Source: Spirochaetaceae bacterium
GTDB lineage: Bacteria > Spirochaetota > Spirochaetia > DSM-27196 > PWMO01
Length of the DNA: 5,670 bases
NCBI GenBank assembly: GCA_003558175.1
Contig: PWMO01000491.1
Coordinates: 1-5,670, forward strand
Direction: 5' to 3'
Under the pieces are notes generated by a model. That model was given only the letters and a program-made list of their open reading frames with translations, did not search any database and had not been told where the DNA came from. Position numbers and translations under genes: made by a program. Positions 1-5,670 of this stretch are shown here, piece by piece (position 1 is the stretch's first letter; every line of letters begins with the position of its first letter).

Positions 1-407
1 CCTACTCCACCTGGCCCGATCTGGTCATCCACTGCGGCCAACTGGACGACACCATCGAGCTGACGGTGGATGTGGGACAGATCAAGCAGGTGCTTGCAAA
101 TTTGTTCACCAACGCAACCGAGGCCATGAACGGCGGTGGCGAGATCTTCGTACGCGCCGACCTTGTCAAGAAGGGGAACAGCCTGTACTGTAGGGTCCAG
201 GTGCAGGACACGGGCCCGGGGATTGACGGCGGCATCCACGACAAGGTCTTCAACCCCTATTTCACCACCAAGAAGCACGGCACCGGTCTTGGATTGTCCA
301 TCGTGGAGCGGATCGTATTCGATCATCGCGGACAGATCTGGTTCGAGACGCAGCAGGGCAGCGGCACAACCTTCTTCATCGATCTGCCGGCAGAAGAGAC
401 GACATGA
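1..407 (+). CDS. Sensor histidine kinase, C-terminal ATPase part (NtrY-like), 5' partial
   Basis: This is the 3' end of a histidine kinase; 134 codons are visible, read from position 3, and the gene is cut by the left edge. The visible part is the HATPase_c catalytic domain that binds ATP and phosphorylates the kinase's own histidine, which lies outside the window. The N box is NLFTNATEAM, with the Mg-chelating Asn at about nt 111-113. The G1 box DTGPGI is at nt 207-224, the F-box segment NPYFTTK at about 252-272, and the G2 box GTGLGL at 279-296. The end is a typical FFIDLP strand followed by a short tail. The stop overlaps the start of the next gene by 4 nt (ATGA, 404-407), which indicates a cognate kinase/regulator pair. 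The NtrY-like assignment rests mainly on the NtrX character of the partner; AtoS-like is an equally fair label. The sensor and membrane domains cannot be judged here. Confidence 0.93.
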   Translation, partial: YSTWPDLVIHCGQLDDTIELTVDVGQIKQVLANLFTNATEAMNGGGEIFVRADLVKKGNSLYCRVQVQDTGPGIDGGIHDKVFNPYFTTKKHGTGLGLSIVERIVFDHRGQIWFETQQGSGTTFFIDLPAEETT

Positions 408-1768
408 GCAAGATTCTGGTAATCGACGATGAACAGGGAATACGCGAGGTCCTCAGTGGCATCCTGGAAGACGAGAGCCACGAGGTCTTTGCCGTCGAGG
501 ACGGCATCGAAGGTCTGCAGCTGCTCAAGACCGAACCGATCGATCTGGTTCTGCTGGACGTCTGGCTGCCCAATATGGGTGGGATCGACGTCCTGAAGCG
601 AATCAAGACCGACTACCCGGAAACACAGGTCATTATCATCTCAGGCCACGGCAATATCGATCTCGCGGTCAAAGCGGTCAAACTCGGCGCGTTCGATTTC
701 ATGGAGAAACCGCTCAGCCTGGAAAAGGTTGTGACCCTGGTCAAGAACGCGCTCGAGATGGAACAACTCAAGAAAGAGAACCGGCGCCTGCGCAATTCGA
801 TGCTGGACAATGACGAGATCCTGGGCGATTCGAGTGGCATGCGGCGCGTGCGCGAGATAATCCAGCAGAGTGCGGCGGTCGACTCCCGGGTGCTTATCAC
901 CGGTGAGAACGGAACCGGCAAGGAGCTGGTGGCACGTGAGATTCACCGCCGCAGCAGGCGCGCCGGTGGGCCGTTTATCGAGGTGAACTGCGCCGCAATT
1001 CCCGATACTTTGATCGAGAGTGAGCTGTTCGGCCACGAGAAGGGCGCGTTCACCAGCGCGGTTGGACGGCGCAAGGGCAAGTTCGAGATGGCCGACCACG
1101 GCTCGCTGTTTCTTGATGAAGTTGCCGACATGTCGCTGCAGGCGCAGGCCAAGGTGCTGCGCGCCATCCAGGAGATGAAGTTCGAGCGGATCGGTGGGGA
1201 GGAGTCGCTCAGCGTCGACGTGCGGCTGATCGCCGCCACCAATAAAGACATCCAGCGCGAGATCGCCGAGGGTCGCTTCCGCGAGGACCTCTTCTTTCGG
1301 TTAAACGTCATCCCCATTCACGTGCCGCCGCTGCGCGAGCGCAACAACGATCTCGGCATTCTGATCGATTACTTCATGGAGAAGTTCCGCACTTCGCCCG
1401 AGGTGCCCCTCAAGCGGTTTGATGACGAGTCGATGCAGCTGCTGCATTCGTATGAGTGGCCGGGGAACGTTCGGGAGTTGAAAAATTTCACGGAACGGAT
1501 TAATATAATGACCGACGAACAAGTGCTCACCGCCGACCTCGTCCGGTTTTTCCTCGGTGAGTCCACGCCACGGAGGCGTGCCGATGACTTTGAGGCCTAT
1601 GCGGAGATGGGCCTGAGTGAGGCGCGTGATTCGTTTGAGAAACGATACATCATGCAGAAGCTGCGCGAGCACGGTCACAACATCTCTCGGACCGCTCAGG
1701 CGCTCGGCGTCTATCCCAGCAACCTGCACGGTAAGATACGCAAGTACGGCATAAAGATCGAAAAATGA
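404..1768 (+). CDS. Sigma-54-dependent response regulator, NtrX/AtoC type
   Basis: This 454-residue protein has the usual NtrC-family length and order: receiver, AAA+ ATPase, Fis-type helix-turn-helix. It should activate sigma-54 RNA polymerase after phosphorylation by the kinase encoded just upstream. In the receiver (about 1-120) the acidic pocket is D8/D9, the phospho-acceptor D52, the switch residue S80 (ISGHGN) and K102. That stretch, with SGILEDE near residues 18-24, resembles NtrX most. The AAA+ domain (about 138-370) has Walker A GENGTGKE at 167-174, a GAFTGA-loop variant GAFTSA at 214-219, Walker B LFLDE near 235-239, sensor I IAATN at 276-280, arginine fingers in GRFREDLFFRL, and sensor II WPGNVREL at 352-359. 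The DNA-binding helix-turn-helix occupies about 409-450. The start overlaps the kinase stop by 4 nt and has only a weak purine-rich stretch upstream, so translation is probably coupled. The exact NtrX versus AtoC label is uncertain. Confidence 0.95.
   Translation: MSKILVIDDEQGIREVLSGILEDESHEVFAVEDGIEGLQLLKTEPIDLVLLDVWLPNMGGIDVLKRIKTDYPETQVIIISGHGNIDLAVKAVKLGAFDFMEKPLSLEKVVTLVKNALEMEQLKKENRRLRNSMLDNDEILGDSSGMRRVREIIQQSAAVDSRVLITGENGTGKELVAREIHRRSRRAGGPFIEVNCAAIPDTLIESELFGHEKGAFTSAVGRRKGKFEMADHGSLFLDEVADMSLQAQAKVLRAIQEMKFERIGGEESLSVDVRLIAATNKDIQREIAEGRFREDLFFRLNVIPIHVPPLRERNNDLGILIDYFMEKFRTSPEVPLKRFDDESMQLLHSYEWPGNVRELKNFTERINIMTDEQVLTADLVRFFLGESTPRRRADDFEAYAEMGLSEARDSFEKRYIMQKLREHGHNISRTAQALGVYPSNLHGKIRKYGIKIEK
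1478..1509 (+). promoter_or_regulatory. Possible internal promoter for lexA-holA (weak)
   Basis: An AT-rich island lies inside the response-regulator gene, about 255-290 nt before the lexA start. TTGAAA at 1478-1483 resembles a -35 box. It is followed either by TAATAT at 1501-1506 (17-nt spacer) or by a perfect TATAAT at 1504-1509 (20-nt spacer, longer than usual). A small inverted repeat, TGAAA-AA-TTTCA (1479-1490), overlaps the -35 candidate and could be an operator. The codons here (ATT AAT ATA) are AT-rich compared with the surrounding gene. Chance occurrence is quite possible because the segment also encodes the end of the AAA+ domain. Confidence 0.2.
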
Positions 1769-2373
1769 AAGCAATCACCCAGCGACAACTTCAGGTTCTC
1801 GATCACATCAAGTCATACGTTGCCGAACACAAATACCCGCCCACCATGCGGGAGATATCGGAACACTTCGGGATCTCGGTCAAGGGCGCGTACGATCACG
1901 TGAAAGCGCTCGAGCGCAAAGGGTTCATCCACCTCAATAATCACCGTTCGCGCACCATCGAGGTGCTGGACACAGAAGACGACGGCAATGATCGCTCAAT
2001 GACCGAGGTACCGATCCTCGGCAATGTGGCCGCGGGGCGCCCGTTGTTCGCAGAAGAGAACTACGAGGGGAGCGTCCGTCTGCCGCAGGAGTACGTTCGT
2101 GGCGCCAGAAACTTCGCGCTCAACGTGCAGGGTGACAGCATGCGCGATGCAGGCATTCACGACGGCGATCTGGCGGTGTTTGCGCATCAAAGCGTGGCGG
2201 ACAACGGCGACATTGTCGTCGCGATGGTCGATGAGGCGGTCACCCTGAAGCGCTTCTTCCGCGAGAAGAATCGCGTCAAGCTGCAGGCTGAGAATCCGGC
2301 CTATCCACCGATATACACGCAGGACGCCCGGATCCTGGGAAAGCTCACCCATCTGATCCGCAGTTATGATTAG
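1765..2373 (+). CDS. lexA: LexA SOS repressor / self-cleaving serine peptidase
   Basis: LexA represses DNA-damage genes and inactivates itself by RecA-stimulated autocleavage. The 202 residues match the family length. Residues 1 to about 66 form the winged helix-turn-helix (start MKAITQRQ, then PPTMREI and the recognition-helix area ISVKGAYDHVKAL), followed by a short acidic linker (about 68-78). The S24 peptidase domain has the Ala90-Gly91 cleavage site in NVAAGRP, the nucleophile Ser125 in GDSM and the general base Lys162 in VTLKRF. Spacing from scissile Ala to Ser (35) and from Ser to Lys (37) equals that of E. coli LexA (84, 119, 156), so autocleavage should work. The start overlaps the regulator stop by 4 nt (ATGA) with no clear Shine-Dalgarno, which suggests coupled translation. 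The recognition helix differs from both the E. coli and B. subtilis types, so its operator is probably different too. Confidence 0.96.
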   Translation: MKAITQRQLQVLDHIKSYVAEHKYPPTMREISEHFGISVKGAYDHVKALERKGFIHLNNHRSRTIEVLDTEDDGNDRSMTEVPILGNVAAGRPLFAEENYEGSVRLPQEYVRGARNFALNVQGDSMRDAGIHDGDLAVFAHQSVADNGDIVVAMVDEAVTLKRFFREKNRVKLQAENPAYPPIYTQDARILGKLTHLIRSYD

Positions 2374-3367
2374 TACTCACCTGCTTCTTGGTCCTGAAGA
2401 GGGGGAGAAGCGCGCCCACGTTGCGCGCTTGATTGAGATCGCGCATAAACAGAGCGGAGAGGCCCCCGAAGTACACACCTTCTACGCCACGGAGACTGCC
2501 GTCGCGGAAATCCTTGCCGTTTTGCGCAACGGATCGCTGTTCAGCGCGCACGTAGTCGCGGTGGTGCACGGAGCCGAGGAGATCCGTAAGAAGGAAGATG
2601 GTGCGGCGCTTGCCGAATACATCAAGAAGCCGTCGACCGATTCTACGCTTATCCTGCTTTCGTCTGCGCCCAGAATTGATCTGTCGTGGGTCAAACTGAT
2701 TTCGTCCGACGCACGCAAGATCTTCTGGGAGATGTTCGATAACCAGAAGCAGGGGTGGGTTGCCAACTATTTCCGCAAGCGCAATGTGAACATCGCGCCC
2801 GACGCCATCGATCTCTTCCTGGACATGGTAGAGAACAACACGCAGGAGCTCAGGATTGCCGCCGACCGTCTGTGCGGCTTCGTGGGCAAAGGCGGCACCG
2901 TTACCACTGCCGAGATCGAGGAGTTCCTCTCCCATAGCAAAGAAGAGAACGTTTTTTCCCTGTTTGACGAGATCGCCGCCGGGTCGCTTGAATCGGCGCT
3001 CGAGATTCTGCAGCTGCTTTCTCTGTCGGCCGAGCAGAACCCTCCCGGAATTCTCGCCTCGCTGTTGTGGCAGTTTCGCCGGCTGCTTACCTTGCGCGTG
3101 CTGCTCGATGAGCATTACGACAGCGCCGAGGCGTTTCAGAAACTGAATATCCGCAGTAAGAAGAACCAGCACACCTACCTCGCAGCGCTCAAGCGCTACA
3201 AGCGGCGGACGCTCGAAGACATTGTGGCACGTGCGGTGGAATACGAGGCACTGTTCCGTTCTACTGCCGCGCCGATGCACGCGGGCTTGCTGCAGCAGTT
3301 CGTCTTCAACGCGATGGCGCGCTCCGGCGCCGCCCACCTGAGCCCGGCGGTAGTCTACGGCGTCTGA
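2366..3367 (+). CDS. holA: DNA polymerase III subunit delta (clamp-loader wrench)
   Basis: HolA is the clamp-loader subunit that opens the beta sliding clamp so it can be placed on primed DNA. The 333-residue length is close to E. coli delta (343). The N-terminal domain (about 1-135) has the delta pattern: a start like THLLLGPEEGEK with no functional P-loop, and RNGSLFS, where L58-F59 match the Leu-Phe pair that wedges into the beta clamp in E. coli. KKPSTDSTLILL (88-99) follows. The middle part carries the family signatures ENNTQELRIAADRL and KEENVFSLFDEIAAG (192-206). The C-terminal helical collar domain includes LLWQFRRLLTL (233-243). The start codon lies inside the lexA end (8-nt overlap, 2366-2373) with no ribosome site of its own visible, so coupling to lexA is likely. 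Its 3' end overlaps the convergent uvrC by 13 nt. Sequence divergence within the family is high, but the combined motifs make the call firm. Confidence 0.9.
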   Translation: MISTHLLLGPEEGEKRAHVARLIEIAHKQSGEAPEVHTFYATETAVAEILAVLRNGSLFSAHVVAVVHGAEEIRKKEDGAALAEYIKKPSTDSTLILLSSAPRIDLSWVKLISSDARKIFWEMFDNQKQGWVANYFRKRNVNIAPDAIDLFLDMVENNTQELRIAADRLCGFVGKGGTVTTAEIEEFLSHSKEENVFSLFDEIAAGSLESALEILQLLSLSAEQNPPGILASLLWQFRRLLTLRVLLDEHYDSAEAFQKLNIRSKKNQHTYLAALKRYKRRTLEDIVARAVEYEALFRSTAAPMHAGLLQQFVFNAMARSGAAHLSPAVVYGV

Positions 3368-5328
3368 TCGCCGTCGGTGCGGGTTTCCGGCTCGGTGCGG
3401 GTTTCCGGCTCGGTGCGGGTTTCCGGCTCGGTTCCGTAGTCCGCGGGAGCGGGCTCCGCGGCGGCCTCCTCGAGCTCCGCGGCGGCCTCGGACGCCGTGG
3501 CATCCCTGGACGCGGCGGTGTCCTCAGACGCGTGGCGTCGTGCCTCAATTCGCACTGCCTCGGCAACCTCGCGGGTGAGACGGCAGCTCTTGACCAGCAC
3601 ATCGGTCGGCGCCTCGGCAACCGCCTCCAGCGAGCCGAACGCCTGCAGAATCCGGCGGCTGCGTTTCGGTCCGATGCCGGGCACGTTCTGCAGCGCCGAG
3701 CGCGAAACGTCGCGTGACTGCAGTCCGGCGCGAAAACTGGTTGAGAAACGGTGGGCCTCGTCCCGTACGTACTGCAGCAGGCGCAGCGGCGGCGATCCTT
3801 CGGGGAGCGTCATCGGATCCGGCCGTTGCGGGACGAACACCTCTTCGAGCCGCTTGGCCAGGCCCACCAGGGGAATTTCCGCCATTCCCAGCCCGTCCAG
3901 TATTTCCGCGGCCGCGTTCAGTTGGCCCTTGCCGCCGTCTATCAGGATCAGGTCCGGTCGCGGCAGGCGCTCGTTGGCCACGCGCTGGTAACGGCGCGCA
4001 ACAACCTCGCGCATCGCTTCGAAGTCATCAATGGCTCCCTCGAGGCTTCGGACATGAAAGCGACGATACCGCGCGCGGTCGGGGATGCCGTTGCTGAAGG
4101 TCACCATCGAGGCAACGGTGTAGCGGCCGCCCACGTGGGCTATGTCGAACCCTTCGATATGCAGCGGCGGTGCGCCGAGTTCCAGAACGGCAGCCAGTTC
4201 CCGCAGCGCGGGAAGATTGCCGTGTTCGCGCTTGCGCCGTTCCAGGTCCTGCAGCGCGTTCTCGCGCGCCATTGCGAGCACGCTGGCGTGACGCCCCTCG
4301 GAGGGAAAATCGATGCGCACGTCGGCGTTGTGTTCCTGCTGAAAGTAGTGAACGATCTGGTCTCGCTCGATGACAATCGGCAGGTAGAGAGTGGCGGGTG
4401 CGGACTTGCGCGTGTCATAGTAACGTACGATAAACTGCTCGAGCGCCTCAGCTGCCGGGGTCAGGACCGTTGCCGCGAACATATCGCTCGCAAGCAGGTG
4501 TCCGGCACGCATCTGAAAGACCGCGAACGTGCACATCTCCTGGTCCGTGGCGAAGGCGATGTAGTCACGCGTGTCGGGGTCGAAATCGACAACCTTCTGC
4601 TCGGCCTGCAGCGTGTCGATCGCCTGGATCAGGTCACGCGAGGCAGCGGCGCGTTCAAACTCCAGCTTCTCCGATGCATCGAGCATCGACTGTTCGAGCC
4701 TGGCACGGAGGGCCTCGGTCTCGCCGTTGAGGAGGTGCCTCACGCCGTTCACGTGCTCGAGGTAGTCCTCGCGACTGATTCTGCCGGCGCACGGGGCGGT
4801 GCAGCGGCCGATATGGTGGTAGAGGCAGGGATGTTCACGCTGCTTCAGCGGACCGCGGCACTTGCGCAGCGGATAGAGACGCTCGGCAAGGTCCAGATAG
4901 CGCTCGATGCTGTCCACGTTGGGGTAAGGACCGAAGTAGTCGGACCCGTCCTGAACGATGGTGCGGGTGCGAAACACCCGCGGATAGTCCTCGTTGGTGA
5001 TGCGAATGACCGGGTAGGTCTTGCCGTCTTTCAGATTGATGTTGTAGCGCGGATTCCATCGCTTTATGAGGTTGTTCTCGAGCAGCAACGCCTCGTACTC
5101 GTTGCGGGTGACGATGTAGTCGATCCGCGCTACGCGCTGGATGAGCACTGCCGTCTTCGGGTCGGTGCGCCTCAAGAAATAGGATTTCACCCGAGACTTG
5201 AGATTTTTCGCTTTCCCGACGTATATAATAGTATCGTCGGCGTCTTTCATCAGATACACGCCGCATGAAGTGGGAAGATTCTCGGTTGTCTCTTTGGGCG
5301 AAAATACCGGGGTTGTGCCCTGTTCCAT
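3355..5328 (-). CDS. uvrC: UvrC, excinuclease ABC subunit C
   Basis: UvrC makes both incisions flanking a DNA lesion during UvrABC nucleotide excision repair. Domains in order: the GIY-YIG nuclease for the 3' cut (GVY 23-25, YVG 36-38, likely catalytic R46 and E84); a cysteine cluster (C157, C168, C176, C180) placed like the four cysteines reported to bind an iron-sulfur cluster in E. coli UvrC; the UVR helix pair that contacts UvrB (about 206-240); the RNase H-like nuclease for the 5' cut, with D395 (FDIAH), the D434/D435 area, D464 (IDGGKGQ) and H526 (RDEAHRF); and a helix-hairpin-helix region (about 547-600) starting NVPGIGPKRS. At 657 residues it is longer than E. coli UvrC (610), largely owing to a disordered tail after residue 600 with three TEPETR units. 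The first ATG is used because the GIY domain begins right after it; no strong ribosome site is seen. The gene converges on and overlaps holA by 13 nt. Confidence 0.97.
   Translation of the reverse strand: MEQGTTPVFSPKETTENLPTSCGVYLMKDADDTIIYVGKAKNLKSRVKSYFLRRTDPKTAVLIQRVARIDYIVTRNEYEALLLENNLIKRWNPRYNINLKDGKTYPVIRITNEDYPRVFRTRTIVQDGSDYFGPYPNVDSIERYLDLAERLYPLRKCRGPLKQREHPCLYHHIGRCTAPCAGRISREDYLEHVNGVRHLLNGETEALRARLEQSMLDASEKLEFERAAASRDLIQAIDTLQAEQKVVDFDPDTRDYIAFATDQEMCTFAVFQMRAGHLLASDMFAATVLTPAAEALEQFIVRYYDTRKSAPATLYLPIVIERDQIVHYFQQEHNADVRIDFPSEGRHASVLAMARENALQDLERRKREHGNLPALRELAAVLELGAPPLHIEGFDIAHVGGRYTVASMVTFSNGIPDRARYRRFHVRSLEGAIDDFEAMREVVARRYQRVANERLPRPDLILIDGGKGQLNAAAEILDGLGMAEIPLVGLAKRLEEVFVPQRPDPMTLPEGSPPLRLLQYVRDEAHRFSTSFRAGLQSRDVSRSALQNVPGIGPKRSRRILQAFGSLEAVAEAPTDVLVKSCRLTREVAEAVRIEARRHASEDTAASRDATASEAAAELEEAAAEPAPADYGTEPETRTEPETRTEPETRTDGDQTP
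3357..3374. terminator. Short hairpin at the holA/uvrC convergence, possible weak bidirectional terminator
   Basis: ACGGCG (3357-3362) and CGCCGT (3369-3374) form a perfect 6-bp, mostly G-C stem around a 6-nt loop. The hairpin spans the holA stop and lies next to the uvrC stop. Neither strand has a following T tract, so it is not a classical intrinsic terminator. The position between two converging genes is the main argument for a role. Confidence 0.2.
3374..3427. repeat. 18-bp tandem repeat, three perfect copies, in the uvrC 3' end
   Basis: The unit TCGGTGCGGGTTTCCGGC occurs three times without a mismatch (3374-3391, 3392-3409, 3410-3427), and the next five bases (to 3432) continue the pattern. 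On the uvrC strand each unit encodes the hexapeptide TEPETR. The 18-nt period keeps the reading frame, so gain or loss of copies would only change tail length. The perfect identity suggests recent slippage or duplication. Confidence 0.97.
3453..3489. repeat. 16-bp direct repeat, two copies 21 nt apart, in the uvrC tail
   Basis: GCTCCGCGGCGGCCTC occurs at 3453-3468 and again at 3474-3489. The 21-nt offset is a whole number of codons, and both copies encode EAAAE in the Ala/Glu-rich part of the UvrC tail. This is a second low-complexity duplication next to the 18-bp array. Confidence 0.9.
5198..5229 (+). promoter_or_regulatory. Possible promoter for the rightmost gene, inside the uvrC 5' region (weak)
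   Basis: TTGAGA (5198-5203) is followed by the AT-rich run GTATATAATA. TATATA (5222-5227) gives an 18-nt spacer and the perfect TATAAT (5224-5229) gives 20 nt. This lies about 115 nt before the + strand gene and points toward it. On the uvrC strand the same bases encode DTIIYVG with unusually AT-rich codons (ACT ATT ATA) for this GC-rich gene. Only about 14 nt separate the two divergent start codons, so a promoter for the + strand gene has to lie within uvrC. No convincing promoter was found for uvrC itself. Confidence 0.3.
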
Positions 5329-5342
5329 AGCTGCCGATGATA

Positions 5343-5670
5343 ATGTACAGAGGAATGGAGAAAAAAGGAATATCGATTGTCGTCGCGCTCGTCCTGCTCA
5401 GCGCGAGCTTTGCTTTCAGCCTCGAAGAAACGCTTGTATTCGGCCGTGAAGACCGGTGGGCCTCACTCCAGGTGCGCGAGAACATCGTGGTTCGCACCGG
5501 GTTTCGCGGCATGCAGGACCTGCTCCCGGAAGACCACCGTGAACCCGTTCAGACAACGACCGACCTGCTGCTGACGTTCGACCGCCTTCCGTTTGAAGAC
5601 GACGCCGGCAGGTACCGGGTTGTCGCGACGGACGGCGCCGGCAACGGAGGGTCCTCCGATCGGCAGATCA
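5343..5670 (+). CDS. Unrecognised exported protein, 3' partial
   Basis: An open frame runs without a stop from ATG 5343 to the right edge (109 codons visible). I do not recognise the family. The N-terminus is a classical signal peptide: a short basic segment (EKKG), a hydrophobic core ISIVVALVLLSASFAF, and likely signal peptidase I cleavage after SFA or AFS, before LEETLVFG. No lipobox cysteine is present, so it should be a periplasmic, outer-membrane or secreted protein. The mature part seen is polar and mixed, with segments such as LLPEDHREPVQTT and TFDRLPFEDDAGRYRV. The start is uncertain: ATG 5343 has no clear ribosome site, while in-frame ATG 5355 (MEKKG) has AGAGG almost touching it, closer than normal. 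The gene is divergent from uvrC and its function is probably unrelated. Confidence 0.75.
   Translation, partial: MYRGMEKKGISIVVALVLLSASFAFSLEETLVFGREDRWASLQVRENIVVRTGFRGMQDLLPEDHREPVQTTTDLLLTFDRLPFEDDAGRYRVVATDGAGNGGSSDRQI

Noticed and set aside
274..296. GGCAC-N5-TTGG as a sigma-54 promoter
   Set aside because: The essential GC of the -12 element is missing and the bases encode the conserved GTGLGL box of the kinase.
1464..1473. GAACGTTC palindrome as a LexA operator
   Set aside because: It lacks the 4-nt spacer of the Bacillus-type box and encodes the invariant GNVRE motif of the AAA+ domain, so coding explains it.
2047..2062. GTTC-N8-GAAC inverted repeat inside lexA
   Set aside because: The arms are only 4 bp, the spacing fits no known LexA box, and it lies inside the coding region with no promoter-like sequence beside it.
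2345..3337. A 330-codon open frame on the minus strand opposite holA
   Set aside because: It is a shadow of holA with no recognisable domain, and the + strand frame fits delta in length, motifs and gene overlap.
3751..5268. A 505-codon open frame on the + strand opposite uvrC
   Set aside because: It is a shadow of uvrC: the minus-strand frame has every UvrC motif, whereas this translation shows no family motifs and arises from GC-rich codon bias that removes stops on the opposite strand.
5326..5353. CTGTAC...CAG pattern upstream of uvrC as an E. coli-type SOS box
   Set aside because: The distance between the half sites is 4 nt too long and the second half is poor.

Overview
This is a GC-rich bacterial window (roughly 58-60% G+C by eye) filled almost entirely by housekeeping regulatory, replication and repair genes. 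A free-living spirochaete of the Spirochaeta/Treponema group is my best guess. It rests on the NtrYX/AtoSC-like pair joined to LexA and HolA and on general protein flavour; no rRNA or other marker gene is present, so confidence is low.

Layout. Positions 1-3367 on the + strand form one tightly packed run of four genes: the C-terminal end of an NtrY-like sensor histidine kinase, an NtrX-type sigma-54-dependent response regulator, the SOS repressor LexA, and the DNA polymerase III delta subunit (HolA). Neighbouring genes overlap by 4, 4 and 8 nt, so they are very likely co-transcribed and translationally coupled. A complete uvrC lies on the opposite strand (5328 to 3355); its 3' end overlaps the end of holA by 13 nt. 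Divergent from uvrC, after a gap of about 14 nt, a + strand gene begins with a clear signal peptide and runs off the right edge. I cannot assign that protein to a family.

How the genes relate. LexA (DNA-damage response), HolA (sliding-clamp loading) and UvrC (nucleotide excision repair incision) share a genome-maintenance theme. The kinase/regulator pair should activate sigma-54 promoters elsewhere. Placing lexA in the same overlapping run as a two-component system is the most notable organisational feature.

No RNA gene, CRISPR array, insertion sequence or defence system is visible, and there is no gene-free stretch longer than 20 nt or so. The oddities are local: an 18-bp tandem repeat coding for a disordered UvrC tail, a GAFTSA variant in the sigma-54-contact loop, a LexA recognition helix unlike the E. 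coli and B. subtilis types, and AT-rich promoter-like islands buried in coding sequence. I do not see evidence of a new multi-gene system.
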